A stretch of 64,000 nt of DNA from Mucor racemosus (lineage: Eukaryota; Mucoromycota; Mucoromycetes; Mucorales; Mucoraceae): positions 434,001-498,000 of the forward strand of contig JAPEHQ010000023.1 of assembly GCA_027405735.1 (NCBI GenBank). Reading direction: 5' to 3'. Below, in pieces: positions 37,414-48,707 of this stretch (positions are counted from its first letter, which is position 1; every line of letters begins with the position of its first letter). Below the pieces are notes generated by a model. The model had not been told where the DNA came from, searched no databases, and saw only the letters and a list, made by a program, of their open reading frames with translations. A program made the position numbers and the translations under genes.

Positions 37414-37668
37414 CTCTCCAATATTATAAACATAAACAGGGTCATCGCTGGAACCTATAGCCACCTTTTTATCCTCTTTCTCTCAAGCCAGTTTATTCAA
37501 TGCTTTACCAGAACAAACTTACTTTTGACCTATAAAAAATTGGTTTATTGGTATAACCAATTAACAAGTAGTTATCATTATTTTGTACCTTTGATAGTTG
37601 GTATTGGCATACATGACAACATCCTGTTTTCCTCCTGTTAGCTGTTGGCCATTAAATCGGAGCAAATA
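37414..37668 (-). pseudogene. Captured WD40 exons in copy 4
   Basis: On the minus strand, a first exon remnant FNGQQLTGGKQDVVMYANTN ends at a GTAC donor; after an intron-like stretch come SGKALNKLA and a VAIGSSDDPVYVYNIGE block up to a GTAAG donor at 37413. A stop in place of the conserved W and a frame change show decay. The first exon reads as a WD40 strand in the same frame order as the second, so both come from one host gene. Confidence 0.55.
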
Positions 37669-38418
37669 CTTTTTAGAAACTAAATAGGCTAACATGAGTT
37701 TATTCATTCATTCAAATCAAGTCAATACTATACACACTTTTATAACCACCAATTTTTCTGCAGGTAGATATTGACTTTAGACCAAAAAGGCATTAGTTAT
37801 TTATTACGTAGATAATGGAACAAAATGACTAAGTCCTGGATGCTTTTTTTGTTCGAGAAAGATATTATAACGTACCCTAACATTAACAGTTAATTACTAA
37901 TTCATTTCCAAATAAACAATAGGAAAAACATGTACTTGTACCTACTACTTGATTTCAGTTTATAAAAAAATATTGGTCTTTTTGTTGTAGTTTTAAACGT
38001 AAATAAAAGAGCTGAGGAAAGAGTAGGGAAAAAAAAGATTTTGTTTGTTACAAACAGAAATTTACAAAGGCACAAATACTTTTAGTGTTGCCAAACAGGT
38101 TGTTGTCGTTATTCCCATTTGGTCTCCTCCGAAAGAAGAACATGATGGGCAGAACTCTTTATTTCAAACCCCAAATTTCAAATTGATATACCTCGTCAAT
38201 AAGGCAATTCTATTGAATCAGAGTAATTCACATCTGCTTTAAGCTATTCAAATTATCTTCGTTATTAATTATATTATGATTGATATACTTTAGTAAATTG
38301 ACTAAAAAACCTTTATTGCTCTGCTCATCTGGGCTGCCTGATCTGCACAAAAAGTGGTATTCTGCCCATCTGTGCATATCATTATGCCCATGATGAGAAG
38401 CATAGTTCGGCTGTAGTG

Positions 38419-39889
38419 GTGGTAGGTTTAAGTATCAGGTAATCAACTTGCTGTTCAAACTTACCGGATACATAATGATCATGAATGGTGATATTTGAAA
38501 TACTTGTAGTACTAATTTATACCTGCTATGTCCATGTAGATTGGTAGCTTAAATTGCACAAGATTCAGAATGAATACTAATGCAAAACAAATGTGATGAT
38601 TTAATAAAGAAACTTGTTAAATTAAACCACGCATAAAGATGGAAGAGAATCTTTATTTAATATGCAAATTATATATCCGTTACATCAATTATTTGATTGA
38701 TTATATCTTTCTGAGATATATTTTATGTCAAATTATTCTATGTATACTAGTAGCTACAATGTCAAAAGAGTCTATATAAATAATCTTGCCAGAATATTAC
38801 ACTTTTATTTAACAGTACATCCTTTGGATATATTTATACACATTAATTATAACTACTACTAGGGTTTTACTATCTAAGAATATGATGTAAATCAATTATC
38901 TGCGTTAATTTACTATACTACTAATTATAGACTGAGACCTTGGGTGTGTGACCTATGATGAGTATTGACATAACAGTAGCAACACAGTACATTTACGCTG
39001 AGCTTATTTTGTACAGCTAAATTTAACAAATAGGTATATATCACATATTCTGCTTCCGGGATCTTATTTTACAACAATAAGAGCAATTAGGAATGTCATC
39101 ACAGAGTCGTTATTTGGCTTCTTGTCAACAAAAATTACAAATCAAAAGTCTCGTTATCTTACTAATAACCATAATAACCTGCGGACGATACAGCGCAGTG
39201 TAATGATCTGTAATTTTGGACTAACAACAAAGCGGATAACATGCTTATAGATATCATTCTTGTTATTATAAATTGATGATCACTGATCACTGAGTTGATG
39301 AAGTTTGATGTTTTTATTTGTAAATTAGATATTTATTAGTGAATAAATAAAAGTAAAAGGAGTGTAGCAAGACAGATAAATCTACAAGGGACCATATAAT
39401 GATTTTCTTGTAGTATTTATATAAGGAATGAGGCAAGGTTTTGCATGTATGAAACTGAAATATTTGACTCATTACACGCAGCTTACTTAGACTTAGTGTT
39501 CTATAGAGACGTATTTGTAATTGTTTTCAGTAAAAGTGCGCAATAAACGATTGCTAAAATTTGGTAATGATTTTCTTGACATACAGTTGGTTATGAAAGT
39601 AGTTGCATTTTAAGATTTTCATATGTCAAAGATGTACATCGATTCTCATGTAAAGTTGGATGGTATATATTAGATTTAAAATTTGCCGAGATAGACTTTT
39701 GTTGTCGGTTTTTTACGTTTGTAAAAAAAGTAAGTTTTAGATAGTTTTCGATGACTTTCAGGTATTTTCGAATTTTTTCACTCAATATTGAGTCGAATTA
39801 CGTCAAATCTTCAAAAATAATATGCATTCCCTCTATAGGCCATTGGTATTTGTCCCAAAATAAAAGAGTTAACACTAGAATATAAATTT
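38419..39889. other. Intergenic with a short repeat match
   Basis: About 1.5 kb with no gene seen. About 100 bp at 38590-38690 match the reverse complement of 5870-5990 (landmarks taataaagaaact and gaagagaatctttatttaat), a further minor repeat that follows the family B LTR region on the left side. Confidence 0.5.
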
Positions 39890-41130
39890 ACTGATCTGAC
39901 ACTGATCAAAATCGACCTGAAATACTGAAATCGATTGTAATAATTGAACACCTAAATTGAAGTGTTAAATTTTTGTATTCACGAGATAGATCCAATGGAA
40001 AGTTGCTCTGAATTTTTTGCTTCAACAAAAACTATTGATTTTTCGTCGAGATAATCAAAATTATAGTTCACATACAGCTTTAAGTCCTATAATAATTGAG
40101 TTCTAAAATCGATTTGTGAAATCGATCGAAAAATGATTCAAAAAACAAAATCGTTTAATGGCTCATGAAATGCAAAGTAAGCCGGCTTAGTACATTAAAT
40201 AGTTTTTGTACAGTTTCGGATTCTGTATCCATCTAAATAAAAATTAGACAAACATTCCACATTAAATTGTGCGTAAAATGCAATTGAAATTTTGAAGGTT
40301 TTTTAAAGATACACATCACTTTATATAAGCATGTTTAAAATATAATTAACTACGATAATGCACAAAAACATTATCTATCGATCGAGTCATTGTAAAATGT
40401 TTTAGCTGCATTTTCCGTAGAGGAAACAAGATTTTCGTCTAATTTTTTTCAGATTCAGAATTTGGGATGAGGGTATACAAGGGAAAATGGAAGCTAGAAA
40501 TGAAGGTATCTTTTTGTACACATTTTTGAGGATATCTCCACGAAAAATCAATATTTTGAAAGAAACTAAATTGGGTCTGAGAGAGCTCAATGAGCTTAAT
40601 GACATGAATGTAAAAAAATGTAGCTCGATTTAACCAATATTTTGAAAACTACTATAGAAATGCCAAAAAAAAATGAAAAAAAAATAAAATTGCTCAGAAG
40701 TTTTTTATATTCAAACATGTTATAGAGCACTTTAAAACAAGTAAGTTTTATTATTAAAACGTGTTAGTATAGCTTAATTTTTTTTAGAGATATGAAGCCT
40801 CAAAATTTTCAATCCATTAGCAGTGAAATACGCGTAAAAAATCTGAAACCTTAGCACTGAAAAATTAATACCAACTGCAAAAAATAGGATATTTCCGGAT
40901 ACTTGTTTTTGGATTAAAGTTGAGCATCTCAGGTATATTGGCATATAATTTTTTCTTGGTGTTATTTAGTGAAAAAAAAAGTAGAACAGGGATGAAAAAT
41001 GAGACCCAATTTTCAAAGAAAGAGTAGCGAATTTTACGTGTTTTTGAGTCTTTCGTGAGACATAATATAGCTTCAGGGACAAGTGGGATAATGAGGCCCA
41101 ATTATATCTAATTGGTAGAGTTTAAGATAT
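39890..41130 (+). repeat. Foldback (FB) family copy, about 1.2 kb
   Basis: Collinear with 2431-3610 and 54990-56280. It starts at a block with 'aatcgattgtaataattgaa' and ends near 'agtctttcgtgagacata...aatgaggcccaattatatc'. The last terminal bases are lost. ORFs inside differ from copy to copy and are not genes. Confidence 0.75.
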
Positions 41131-41665
41131 ATTATGAAAACTTTTAATTGTTAAATACAAGAAATCAACCTGTTATAATTATAGAAGAATACAATGTGCC
41201 ATATCATGGAATGGTCATTATAAACCTTAAATGCATTCTCTAGCAATATACACCAGATGACAACATTTCTAAAGTTATTTAACAATGAGACCAAAGAAAA
41301 AAAAAAGTATAAATACTTGTGAGAATTGGAACAGTAGGACAATTAATACAACACTACTAAAAATTCAAATGAGAATTATTGCCAGACAGGCGCCCCCAAG
41401 ACCACCACCTCGACCAGCCCCTCCGATCAGACGACGGTACCTAACAGTGATGCATTGTCCCCAAATGTACTCAGCAATGGATGACAACCTTCAATTAATA
41501 TAAGGACCTTACAATATTCTCAATTTACTTGCATTTCTAAATAAACTCATTAGCCAAAACCAAAATCATTATAAAATCAAGATAAGATGCAAAACAAGTC
41601 AAGGCGTCACGGACCTCCTAGGTGATTATTTGTTATCAATATGGAATGTCTCTACTACATTTCTC

Positions 41666-41696
<31 letters not shown>

Positions 41697-41930
41697 ATAT
41701 ATATATTCATTTCAAATCAATTCTTTGCTTGTTCCAATCTTACTTTTAAATCTCATTTTCATTTCATCCAAAAAAATAGCAGTTTCATCTGAATTTAAAG
41801 TAGTTATGGCACAGTATAATATATACTAGTTGATCGAAAATAAAACATCAGTGCATGATCTTCGCAACTGTACATTCTCACGAATAAATACAAATGATCT
41901 TTATTACTATATGTATATATATTTTTTTTT
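41131..41930. other. Intergenic with GC-rich proline-coding patch and poly-T
   Basis: About 800 bp. A short GC-richer patch (41385-41455) encodes RQAPPRPPPRPAPPIRRR in one frame of a 72-aa ORF (41285-41503), with no upstream or downstream exons found. A 21-24-nt T run lies at 41672-41695. The 3' UTR of the SET gene is expected near 41900. Confidence 0.4.
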
Positions 41931-43477
41931 CTATAAATCTGATAATTTCTCTTCCAAACAAAGCAAAGTTTGAGCAATGATTTCGCTCGATTCATTCCAG
42001 ATTTGTCTCAAAAAATATAACGCAAATGGATGAAATTCTGCTTCTGGATGCTTTTCTGTAATACGCTATAGAAAACATTTATAAAGTTAGTTATCATTTT
42101 TCTGCAAGCCTTACTATCATCACTTACTGCTAACGTAGCTATTTCCTTCTTTGCTTGCTTTGCAACATTATCACAAATAGATTTCAGCATGATCAATGCT
42201 TTTCTTTCATTTTCAGGACTAATTATATCTGCCTGTCCCATTACCACATCATGCCAATCCATTACTCGTCTATCAAACCCAGGTTCTGTGGCACCATTCA
42301 ATGCCAGTAATCTCAACGCTGCCATTAATCTAAATGATATCTCGTCCTCTTTGATGGAGTAATCTCCAGAATATCCTGCACCTTCCAATATTTGCTTTTT
42401 GATATCCAATCCTCGTTTAGATTCCATTTCCTCGTATAATTTCCAGACTTCATGATCTAACAAGACAAAATTGTAACAATTTTCTGATAATACGAAACCG
42501 TATTCCTTCAACATTGCCAAATTATCATGAGGTCCATAATTAATGTACACTTGCTCTCCTTTTCTATAAGGTGTCAGTGTTTTGATTTCGAAGCTTTGAT
42601 TTCGCACATTATAGCCGCTTTCAATCTACTCACCAAATATATTGTTAGAAACTCATAAAACCTGCAAATTTTTTAATTTACTTTTGCTTCTGTGGTATGA
42701 TTAAGAAAATCAAGCATGGGTGCTAATGCAATGTTGCCTCCCTTTGTTGAATGATCCATTTTTGTCATATGAATACAACGAGTATTTACTACAGAATCAA
42801 AGCTTTATCAGAATATTTTTCATGACAAAGGCACTTGTAGGATTTACCACAGAGCCACGCCCATTCATATTCTTCAGGCTGTATTGATTCCAAAATGCCG
42901 GGATTTGATTTTAAATAAGCAATGCATGCTAAATAGTCGCTATGGATATTTTCTTTCTGCTGTAAAACCTCTTCTTTAAGAGCAGTAGGAAGATGATCTA
43001 CTAGTACTTTTGTGTATTTGACGGGCATGGTATTAAAATGTATTGGCAAAAGATCAGTATAAGCTTTCCACCAAGATTTTTTGTCTTTTTTCAACACTAC
43101 TAAATGTAATGCTAATAACTGATGTGAACTGAGGGCATGGTTAGAACCGTATATCTTGATTAAGCTTTCATTTGTGATTAAAAATTTGCGAGGTACAGAG
43201 ACAATAACCTCGCCTGCTTCGATATCATCTGTAGCCATCATACCACGACCCGTATCTAACGATATACGATTAGATAGTCATTTTTCTCGGTCAAAATTCT
43301 CCAATCTTACTTGTAAAGTTGGCTAATGTCAATTTAGATTCGGGAAAGTTATTCACTTGTAACCATTGAATAAACGTTTCATATTTCTTGTCATGAATAA
43401 CTGATAAATAAGGGTTAAACAAATTCATTTAGAAAAGACTGAGCATATTCACCTGTTCCTTTTGTTTTGTCCATCAT
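41931..43477 (-). CDS. SET-domain protein lysine methyltransferase (SETD/RKM, LSMT-like)
   Basis: Non-histone lysine methyltransferase of the Rubisco-LSMT/SETD3-SETD4/RKM type. Six exons (420 aa): 43453-43477, 43311-43400, 42848-43255, 42682-42788, 42128-42625 and 41931-42065. The split SET domain shows NTGRGMMATDDIEAGEVIVS near residue 40 (SAM-binding GRG, rebuilt over an intron), then VNTRCIHM and the hallmark LAPMLDFLNH, and EQVYINYGPHDN (Tyr-Gly catalytic pocket). A helical substrate-binding domain follows (LRLLALNGATE) and a final helix in exon 6. Start: ATG 43477, with a second ATG at 43474; exon 1 codes only eight residues. Last in a tight minus-strand cluster, 105 bp after the SNAPC3-like gene. 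The substrate is unknown. Confidence 0.88.
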
Positions 43478-43582
43478 TTTATTTATGTGATTTAAATTAA
43501 AAATAATGCAAATTGCAAACAATGTTGTATCAATTGATTATGATTCAATATGACACATTAAAGGCGTGCTACTTCAAACTTT

Positions 43583-45091
43583 TTAAATGTGACCATCGTG
43601 CTTGTGACTCTTGGAAGACTTTGCTGATTTGGTTTCTCTGCCAGGAGCACCACTGTATTCGATCACTTTGACATTTGAGTCTCCATGATGGAAGGATTCA
43701 AAGCAAATATCGCAAAAATAACACGGTGAAAATCCACTAACGATATCTTCATTCGTAATTTTGGTAGCTGGGTATACAGAACACATTGAACATTTGAAGC
43801 GATCATAACGTAGATTTCTTGTCGTTCGAGGAAATTCATTTTTTGATTCAAATTCATTGTTTGAAATCAAGCGAACGTCATCTATCAACATCATATGTTC
43901 ACAATTGTCTTGATGTATAAATACAAATGGTTTGTGTAGTTCAAATGATATGTCTTCTAAAAGCATTGTTTGCATGTTCTTTTTTTCGTATTTGAAGACA
44001 TCTCGATTTACTTGCTTTTTCGTTAGCCATGCATCAATCCATTTATCGTAATAGTCTGTTGGTATATCATCATTATTTCTAGTGTCAATATAAAATACAT
44101 GATCCATGTATATAAAAGAAGGAGATAATTTCATTTTTGTTGTATTTATAATCTTTTCGTAAGGATCTTGATTTTTACGATCTCTGTTTAATGTAAAGTC
44201 TGATTGGCAATAAATGGCATCTCGTAAATTAGACAAAGTCTGGCATCCTAATATCTCGATTTCTTGAAACTTTGCATGTGCGTTTTGTGGGTTGAAAATG
44301 GTAATTGTAATCAAAGTATCATCTTGGATGCTCTCGCATTCTTTGCTTCTAGAGGGATTATACTATAATATCAAGTTAGAAATACGTATGACACTGTGAT
44401 TCTAGTATATATTTACATCTTCCTTTACATAAATATATGCATTAATATCTGCTTGTCTCGGTAAAAGTGTATACAAATGATTTGATCGGACAGTTTTCAA
44501 AGGGCTATTGCTAATTAATTTTGAAGTTTCGTCAAGCATTTTGGTTAATTCATCCTTTGCATTGGCTTTATCTGTTTGATTTGCTAAAACATCCAAACTA
44601 AATTCTATGGGATCAGGAAATGGTTGTATAGGCGTCTGCGGCTGTGATGGTGTAGATGCTGTTTCGGAACTTTCCTCTTGAGCAATATATTTTCGTAATT
44701 TGGGTGCCAATGGATTTATATACTCTTGGTCATTATCAAGGTTCTTTTCTAGTGTGTTGTATATGGTGGCTACATCTTCTTCAATTACCCGAGCTGTTGT
44801 TACATCTTTTGCTTGAGGTTTTCTAGATATAATGATATCCAAGGGGTTTCGAACTCGAGAAGGTCTTACGCCTTTTGTTTTCATAATGGTATACGAATCT
44901 TCAGAAATACGAGCTAATAAATCAGGATCTTGAAAGATTTCTGATAAAGTGTTTGTGTTATATCTTGATTCCAATTCTAAATGTTCATATTTGCGCTTCT
45001 TTTCATTGATGTGTTTATCTTTTTCAATTTTATTTTGGATATCAAATAGTTCGGTAAAGCTAGTTTTCAATGATTTTGGGTTTACTTTCAT
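43583..45091 (-). CDS. SNAPC3: snRNA-activating protein complex subunit 3 (SNAPC3/SNAP50)
   Basis: Subunit of the complex that binds the proximal sequence element of snRNA genes and supports Pol II/III transcription of small RNAs; nuclear. Two exons, 44417-45091 and 43583-44362 (484 aa). The N-terminal half is charged and helical with a P/Q-rich linker. The C-terminal half carries the zf-SNAP50 domain: a DHVFYIDTRNN strand, HKPFVFIHQDNCEHMMLIDD, then YDRFKCSMCSVYPATKITNE and FSPCYFCDICFESFHHGD, which together supply the zinc-binding Cys/His set. A short His/Lys/Ser tail follows. The domain is conserved from animals to plants and early-diverging fungi and is rarely annotated in fungi. Start ATG 45091 is 116 bp after the stop of the ATG8-like gene. 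Confidence 0.88.
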
Positions 45092-45207
45092 GATTTTTTA
45101 TTAATGCTGATGCATTTATACGAAAAGAAAGGAAAAACAAATGCGTTGGTAAAATAATGAAAGGCTTATGCTGTGACTTTGATGAATGAAGAGTATTACA
45201 ATGCAAG

Positions 45208-45755
45208 TTATAAAGCACAACCAAATGTATTTTCACCAGCATAGCTTATAAAGAAATTATCAGCAAAGGTTTAAGAATACAAACATATACATACTTCATG
45301 TAAAGAAACCCATCTTCATCCTTATACTTTGCGTAAAGATTTGCCAGAGACTCTATCGGATCAATCGATTATTTTATCACATAAAAACAAATATTTAACC
45401 AACCAATTTTACCTGATACTGTTGGTAAACTACCATTAATATACATATAAATTGCCTTTTCTTCAGATAATCTAATTCCCTTTCGAATTACATAAATGAA
45501 TTGTCCAAGGCAGAGATCTGCTGGAATCAAATACTTTTGTTTCTTGATCCTCGGAATGCTATTTCCATCAATTTTCTCACAAATGATTGGAATACGCTCA
45601 GGATGTTTATTAAGGATTCGCCTAGATTCCTTTAATCGTGCATCTAATTTCAGCAATCAATATGTTTAGATTCTTGGCCATTTAAAAGTTTGTTTTGCTC
45701 AAATACCAAATGAATTTCTTGATTTAAATGACATTGGCTTTGATAATTTTGCCAT
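45208..45755 (-). CDS. atg8: ATG8/GABARAP-family ubiquitin-like protein (divergent)
   Basis: Ubiquitin-like protein that is conjugated to phosphatidylethanolamine on autophagosome membranes. Four exons give 124 aa: 45707-45755, 45413-45643, 45295-45352 and 45208-45244. The family order is complete: a helical N-terminus (FDARLKESRRILNKHPERIP), ICEK, KKQKYLIPADLCLGQFIYVI, RKGIRLSEEKAIYMYIN, then KYKDEDGFLYMNYAGENTFG. The conserved Gly is followed by CAL, so Atg4 cleavage would be needed to expose it. Exons 1, 3 and 4 are short and were found by phase and family fit. Compared with canonical Atg8 (FVNNVLPPTA, VTYSGENTFG), residues YINGSLPTVSG and MNYAGENTFG differ, and the N-terminus is longer. 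This may be a second, non-canonical Atg8 in the genome. Confidence 0.9.
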
Positions 45756-46929
45756 AATTTGTTTGTAAATGTATAAAATGAACAAAAAGAAAATCAATCA
45801 GATTTGAATCAAATAATACGGCAATTCATGTGATCTATTATCACATATGGCCTCTTTCTTTTTATTTTTATTTTTATTCGGCCGTTTTATGAGCTCTAAA
45901 TTGATGCACTTTTGTGTAAATATACAGGTTTTTTACCTACTAGTTCAGCTAAAACCAGGAAATAATAAGGTTTTCAGAGGATCGATTTATGCAAATTTTG
46001 GGCAAATTAGGGGTTCGCACATACACAAAACTAGTTTTCAGACCGTTTACCTCCTTCCAACACTTTGTCGTTTTTAAATAATAAAAACACGATGAGAATC
46101 GACCTCTCAACCCTTACAAATATAGGCTAAATTAGGTCCAGATTCCTTAATCCACCGAATATGGAATCTTTATTAAGACTTTTCTTATGTCCAAGATGAC
46201 TAAATTTCTTCACAGATTTATATGAAAGCATTCATTTGTATATTGGTTGTCCTTGAAAAAAAAAGACTTTCGTGGACAAAACCATTATTTTTACTTTCAA
46301 AATTGTGCAATTCTTTTGGTAAAATAAGTCTGAAAAAGTATCACCATTGGACATAAAATCGAAAGCTTTATCTACAGCTTTCAATAGACTGCATTAATCT
46401 ACTTGATATTTTTTAGGAGAAACGTACGAAAAGCTGATAGGAATTGTCAAAATTGACATTATTCGGATTTAGCGAAGCACTATATCCATACCTGGAGTCA
46501 GAGATTTGAAAATGCAATAGTTTCGATAACGATTTTACAAAGAAATACATATGAATGAGACAAATAATTCTCAATATATTATAACCCAACTATGTACTGA
46601 ACCTCTTGCTAGATATCGAGTAAAGATTCTTTAAAATTACCATGCAAAATATGTCAAAAATATAAATAAATGCAAGGAAATCCTTCATAAAATGTGAATA
46701 GTCAATCAGCTTTATATCAAGTCTGATAAATATGCAAATATATGCCTGAATAAAGCAAACTTACCGCTGATAGAATGTATTTTTGCATTCGTTTTATCAA
46801 TAATGATCTAGAAAATGCTCAAGCAAGAATTTTTTATTTTAGAATTTGTCATTAAGCTTATTTCGTTTAGGAGCACCTTCTAATAATATCATACCTTAGA
46901 CGCAGCAAAATAAATAAGGGCTGATCACA
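45756..46929. other. Intergenic, no gene seen
   Basis: About 1.2 kb upstream of the ATG8-like gene. AT-rich. The ORF at 45847-46077 has no recognisable content. The promoter of the minus-strand cluster must lie next to 45756. Confidence 0.5.
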
Positions 46930-48060
46930 TTTTGCTATACTACTCCTCACAAAAAGTGCTTTTACAAATAGAATATATATTCATTCTTGAATTTATTTTA
47001 TATCTCATGAAAGGCTTAAAAACACGTAAAATCCACGACTTTTCCCTTGAAAACTGGGTTTCACTTTTCATCCCTGCTCTACTTTTTTTTTCACTAAATA
47101 ATACCAAGAAAAAATTATATGCCAATGTACCTAAGATGTCCGCCTTTAATCCAAAAACAAGTATCCGGAAATATCCTACTTTTTACAATTAGTATTAATT
47201 TTTTAGTGCTAATGTTTCAGATTTTTACGCGTATTTCACTGCTAATGGATTGAAAACTTTGAGGCTTCATATCTCTAAAAAAAATTAAGTTATACTAACA
47301 CTTTCTAATAATAAAAATTACTTGTTTTAAAGTGCTTTATAACATATTTTAATATAAAAAAATTCTGAGCACTTTTATTTTTTTTTTTCATTTTTTTGGC
47401 ATTTCTATAGTAGGTTTCAAAACATTGGTTAAATTGAGCTACTTTTTTTTTTGTATTCATGTCATTAAGCTCGTTGAGCTCTCTCGGATCCAATTTAGTT
47501 TTTTTAAAATATTAATTTTTCGTGGAGATATCCTCAAAAATGTGTACAAAAAGATACCTTCATTTCTAGCGTCCATTTTCCCCTTGTATACCCTCATCCT
47601 AAATTCTGAATCTGAAAATTTTTGAACAAAATTCTCGTTTTCTCTACGAAAAATGCAGCTAGAAGATTTTGCAATAACTCAATCGATAGATAATGTTTTT
47701 GCGCATTATTTCAATTAGTTATATTTTAAACACGTTTATAAAAAGTGATGTGTATCTTCAAAAAACGTCCAAAATTTCAATTGCATTTTACGCAAAGTTT
47801 AATGTAAAATGTTTGACTGAATTTTATTTAGATGGATGCAGAATTCAAAACTGTACAAAAGCTATTTAATACGCTAGGTCGACTTACTTTGCAGCTCATG
47901 AGCCATTAAACGATTTTGTTTTTTTGAATCATTTTTCATTCATTTCAAAAAATAAATTTTGGAATCCCGGTATGATAGATTTTAAGCTGTGATAAGAATT
48001 ATTAATTTGATTTTCTCGACGAAAAATTAATATTTTTTGCTAAAACAAAAAATGCAGAGT
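46930..48060 (-). repeat. Foldback (FB) family copy, reverse orientation
   Basis: Reverse-complement copy of the same 1.1-1.2 kb repeat. It starts at 'tatctcatgaaaggcttaaaaacacg' and ends at 'gattttctcgacgaaaaattaat', the complement of the family start block. Moderately diverged, non-coding. Confidence 0.75.
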
Positions 48061-48707
48061 AGCAATCAATTAGACCTATCTTGTGACTACAGAAATTAAG
48101 CCCTGGATAATGAATTTTAAGTTTTACAAAATAGTAAACTATCATTTGCAACTGTAGAAAATAAAGGACAAAATCCCATTCTTGTGAATATTGATCCCAA
48201 TTATACATGATGGTAGATTTAAATATATCCTGCATAAAAATTTATATTTCTACTTTTATAAATGACTGTGAATTGAGAAAACTATCAGCAAAACATGATA
48301 TTTCTGTCCAATAGAACTAGAATTCATTTGACGCTTCAATGAGAAAATCATTATGACCGTTCTTATCAATATACAACTTTGTCAATTACCTCAACGTTAG
48401 ATCAAAACAAAAAGGTTTAGTACGAAATTACACTACAAAAATGCATTATACAATGCTGAAAGCTTATTGTTCGATTGAAAGTTGGAAAAGGATTTACATA
48501 CAAATATAGTGTCATACAAACTTATAAAACGTACCAAAACATATTATGCCGGACCTAGCCGTCCGAATGACAGATCTAGATCATGCAAAACTTGATCGAA
48601 TTTGATAATTAAGGGCAGGATTAAAACATAAAAAGTCTCAAACAATATAAATCGCGTTTCTTTCTTTAGTTTTGATCACTTTTCAAGCCCTTCAATTCAT
48701 ATAGAAA
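48061..48707 (+). promoter_or_regulatory. Upstream region of HMG-CoA reductase
   Basis: About 650 bp of AT-rich sequence before the reductase start. It contains an isolated CG-richer patch (48548-48570). No sterol-regulatory element can be called by eye. Confidence 0.35.

Larger units (their letters stand above)
34927..38418 (+). mobile_element. CACTA-ended transposon copy 4 (both ends present)
   Basis: The only copy in the window with both termini. The left end CACTACGGGCGACCTGTGCT (34927) and the right end, read inward, CACTACAGCCGAACTATGCT (38418) share 10 of the first 12 bases. The flanks are GTA and GTG, an imperfect candidate 3-bp duplication. GTGCCCA/ATGCCCA subterminal repeats lie inside both ends. 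The length is 3492 bp including a 348-bp solo LTR, so about 3144 bp before that insertion. It lacks the first internal module of copies 1 and 2. It carries the WD40 exons (37414-37668, minus). No transposase ORF, so it must be mobilised in trans. Superfamily by end structure only. Confidence 0.72.

Noticed and set aside
41285..41503. Small ORF with a proline/arginine-rich segment
   Set aside because: No conserved context, splice partners or family. Listed only as content of the intergenic stretch.
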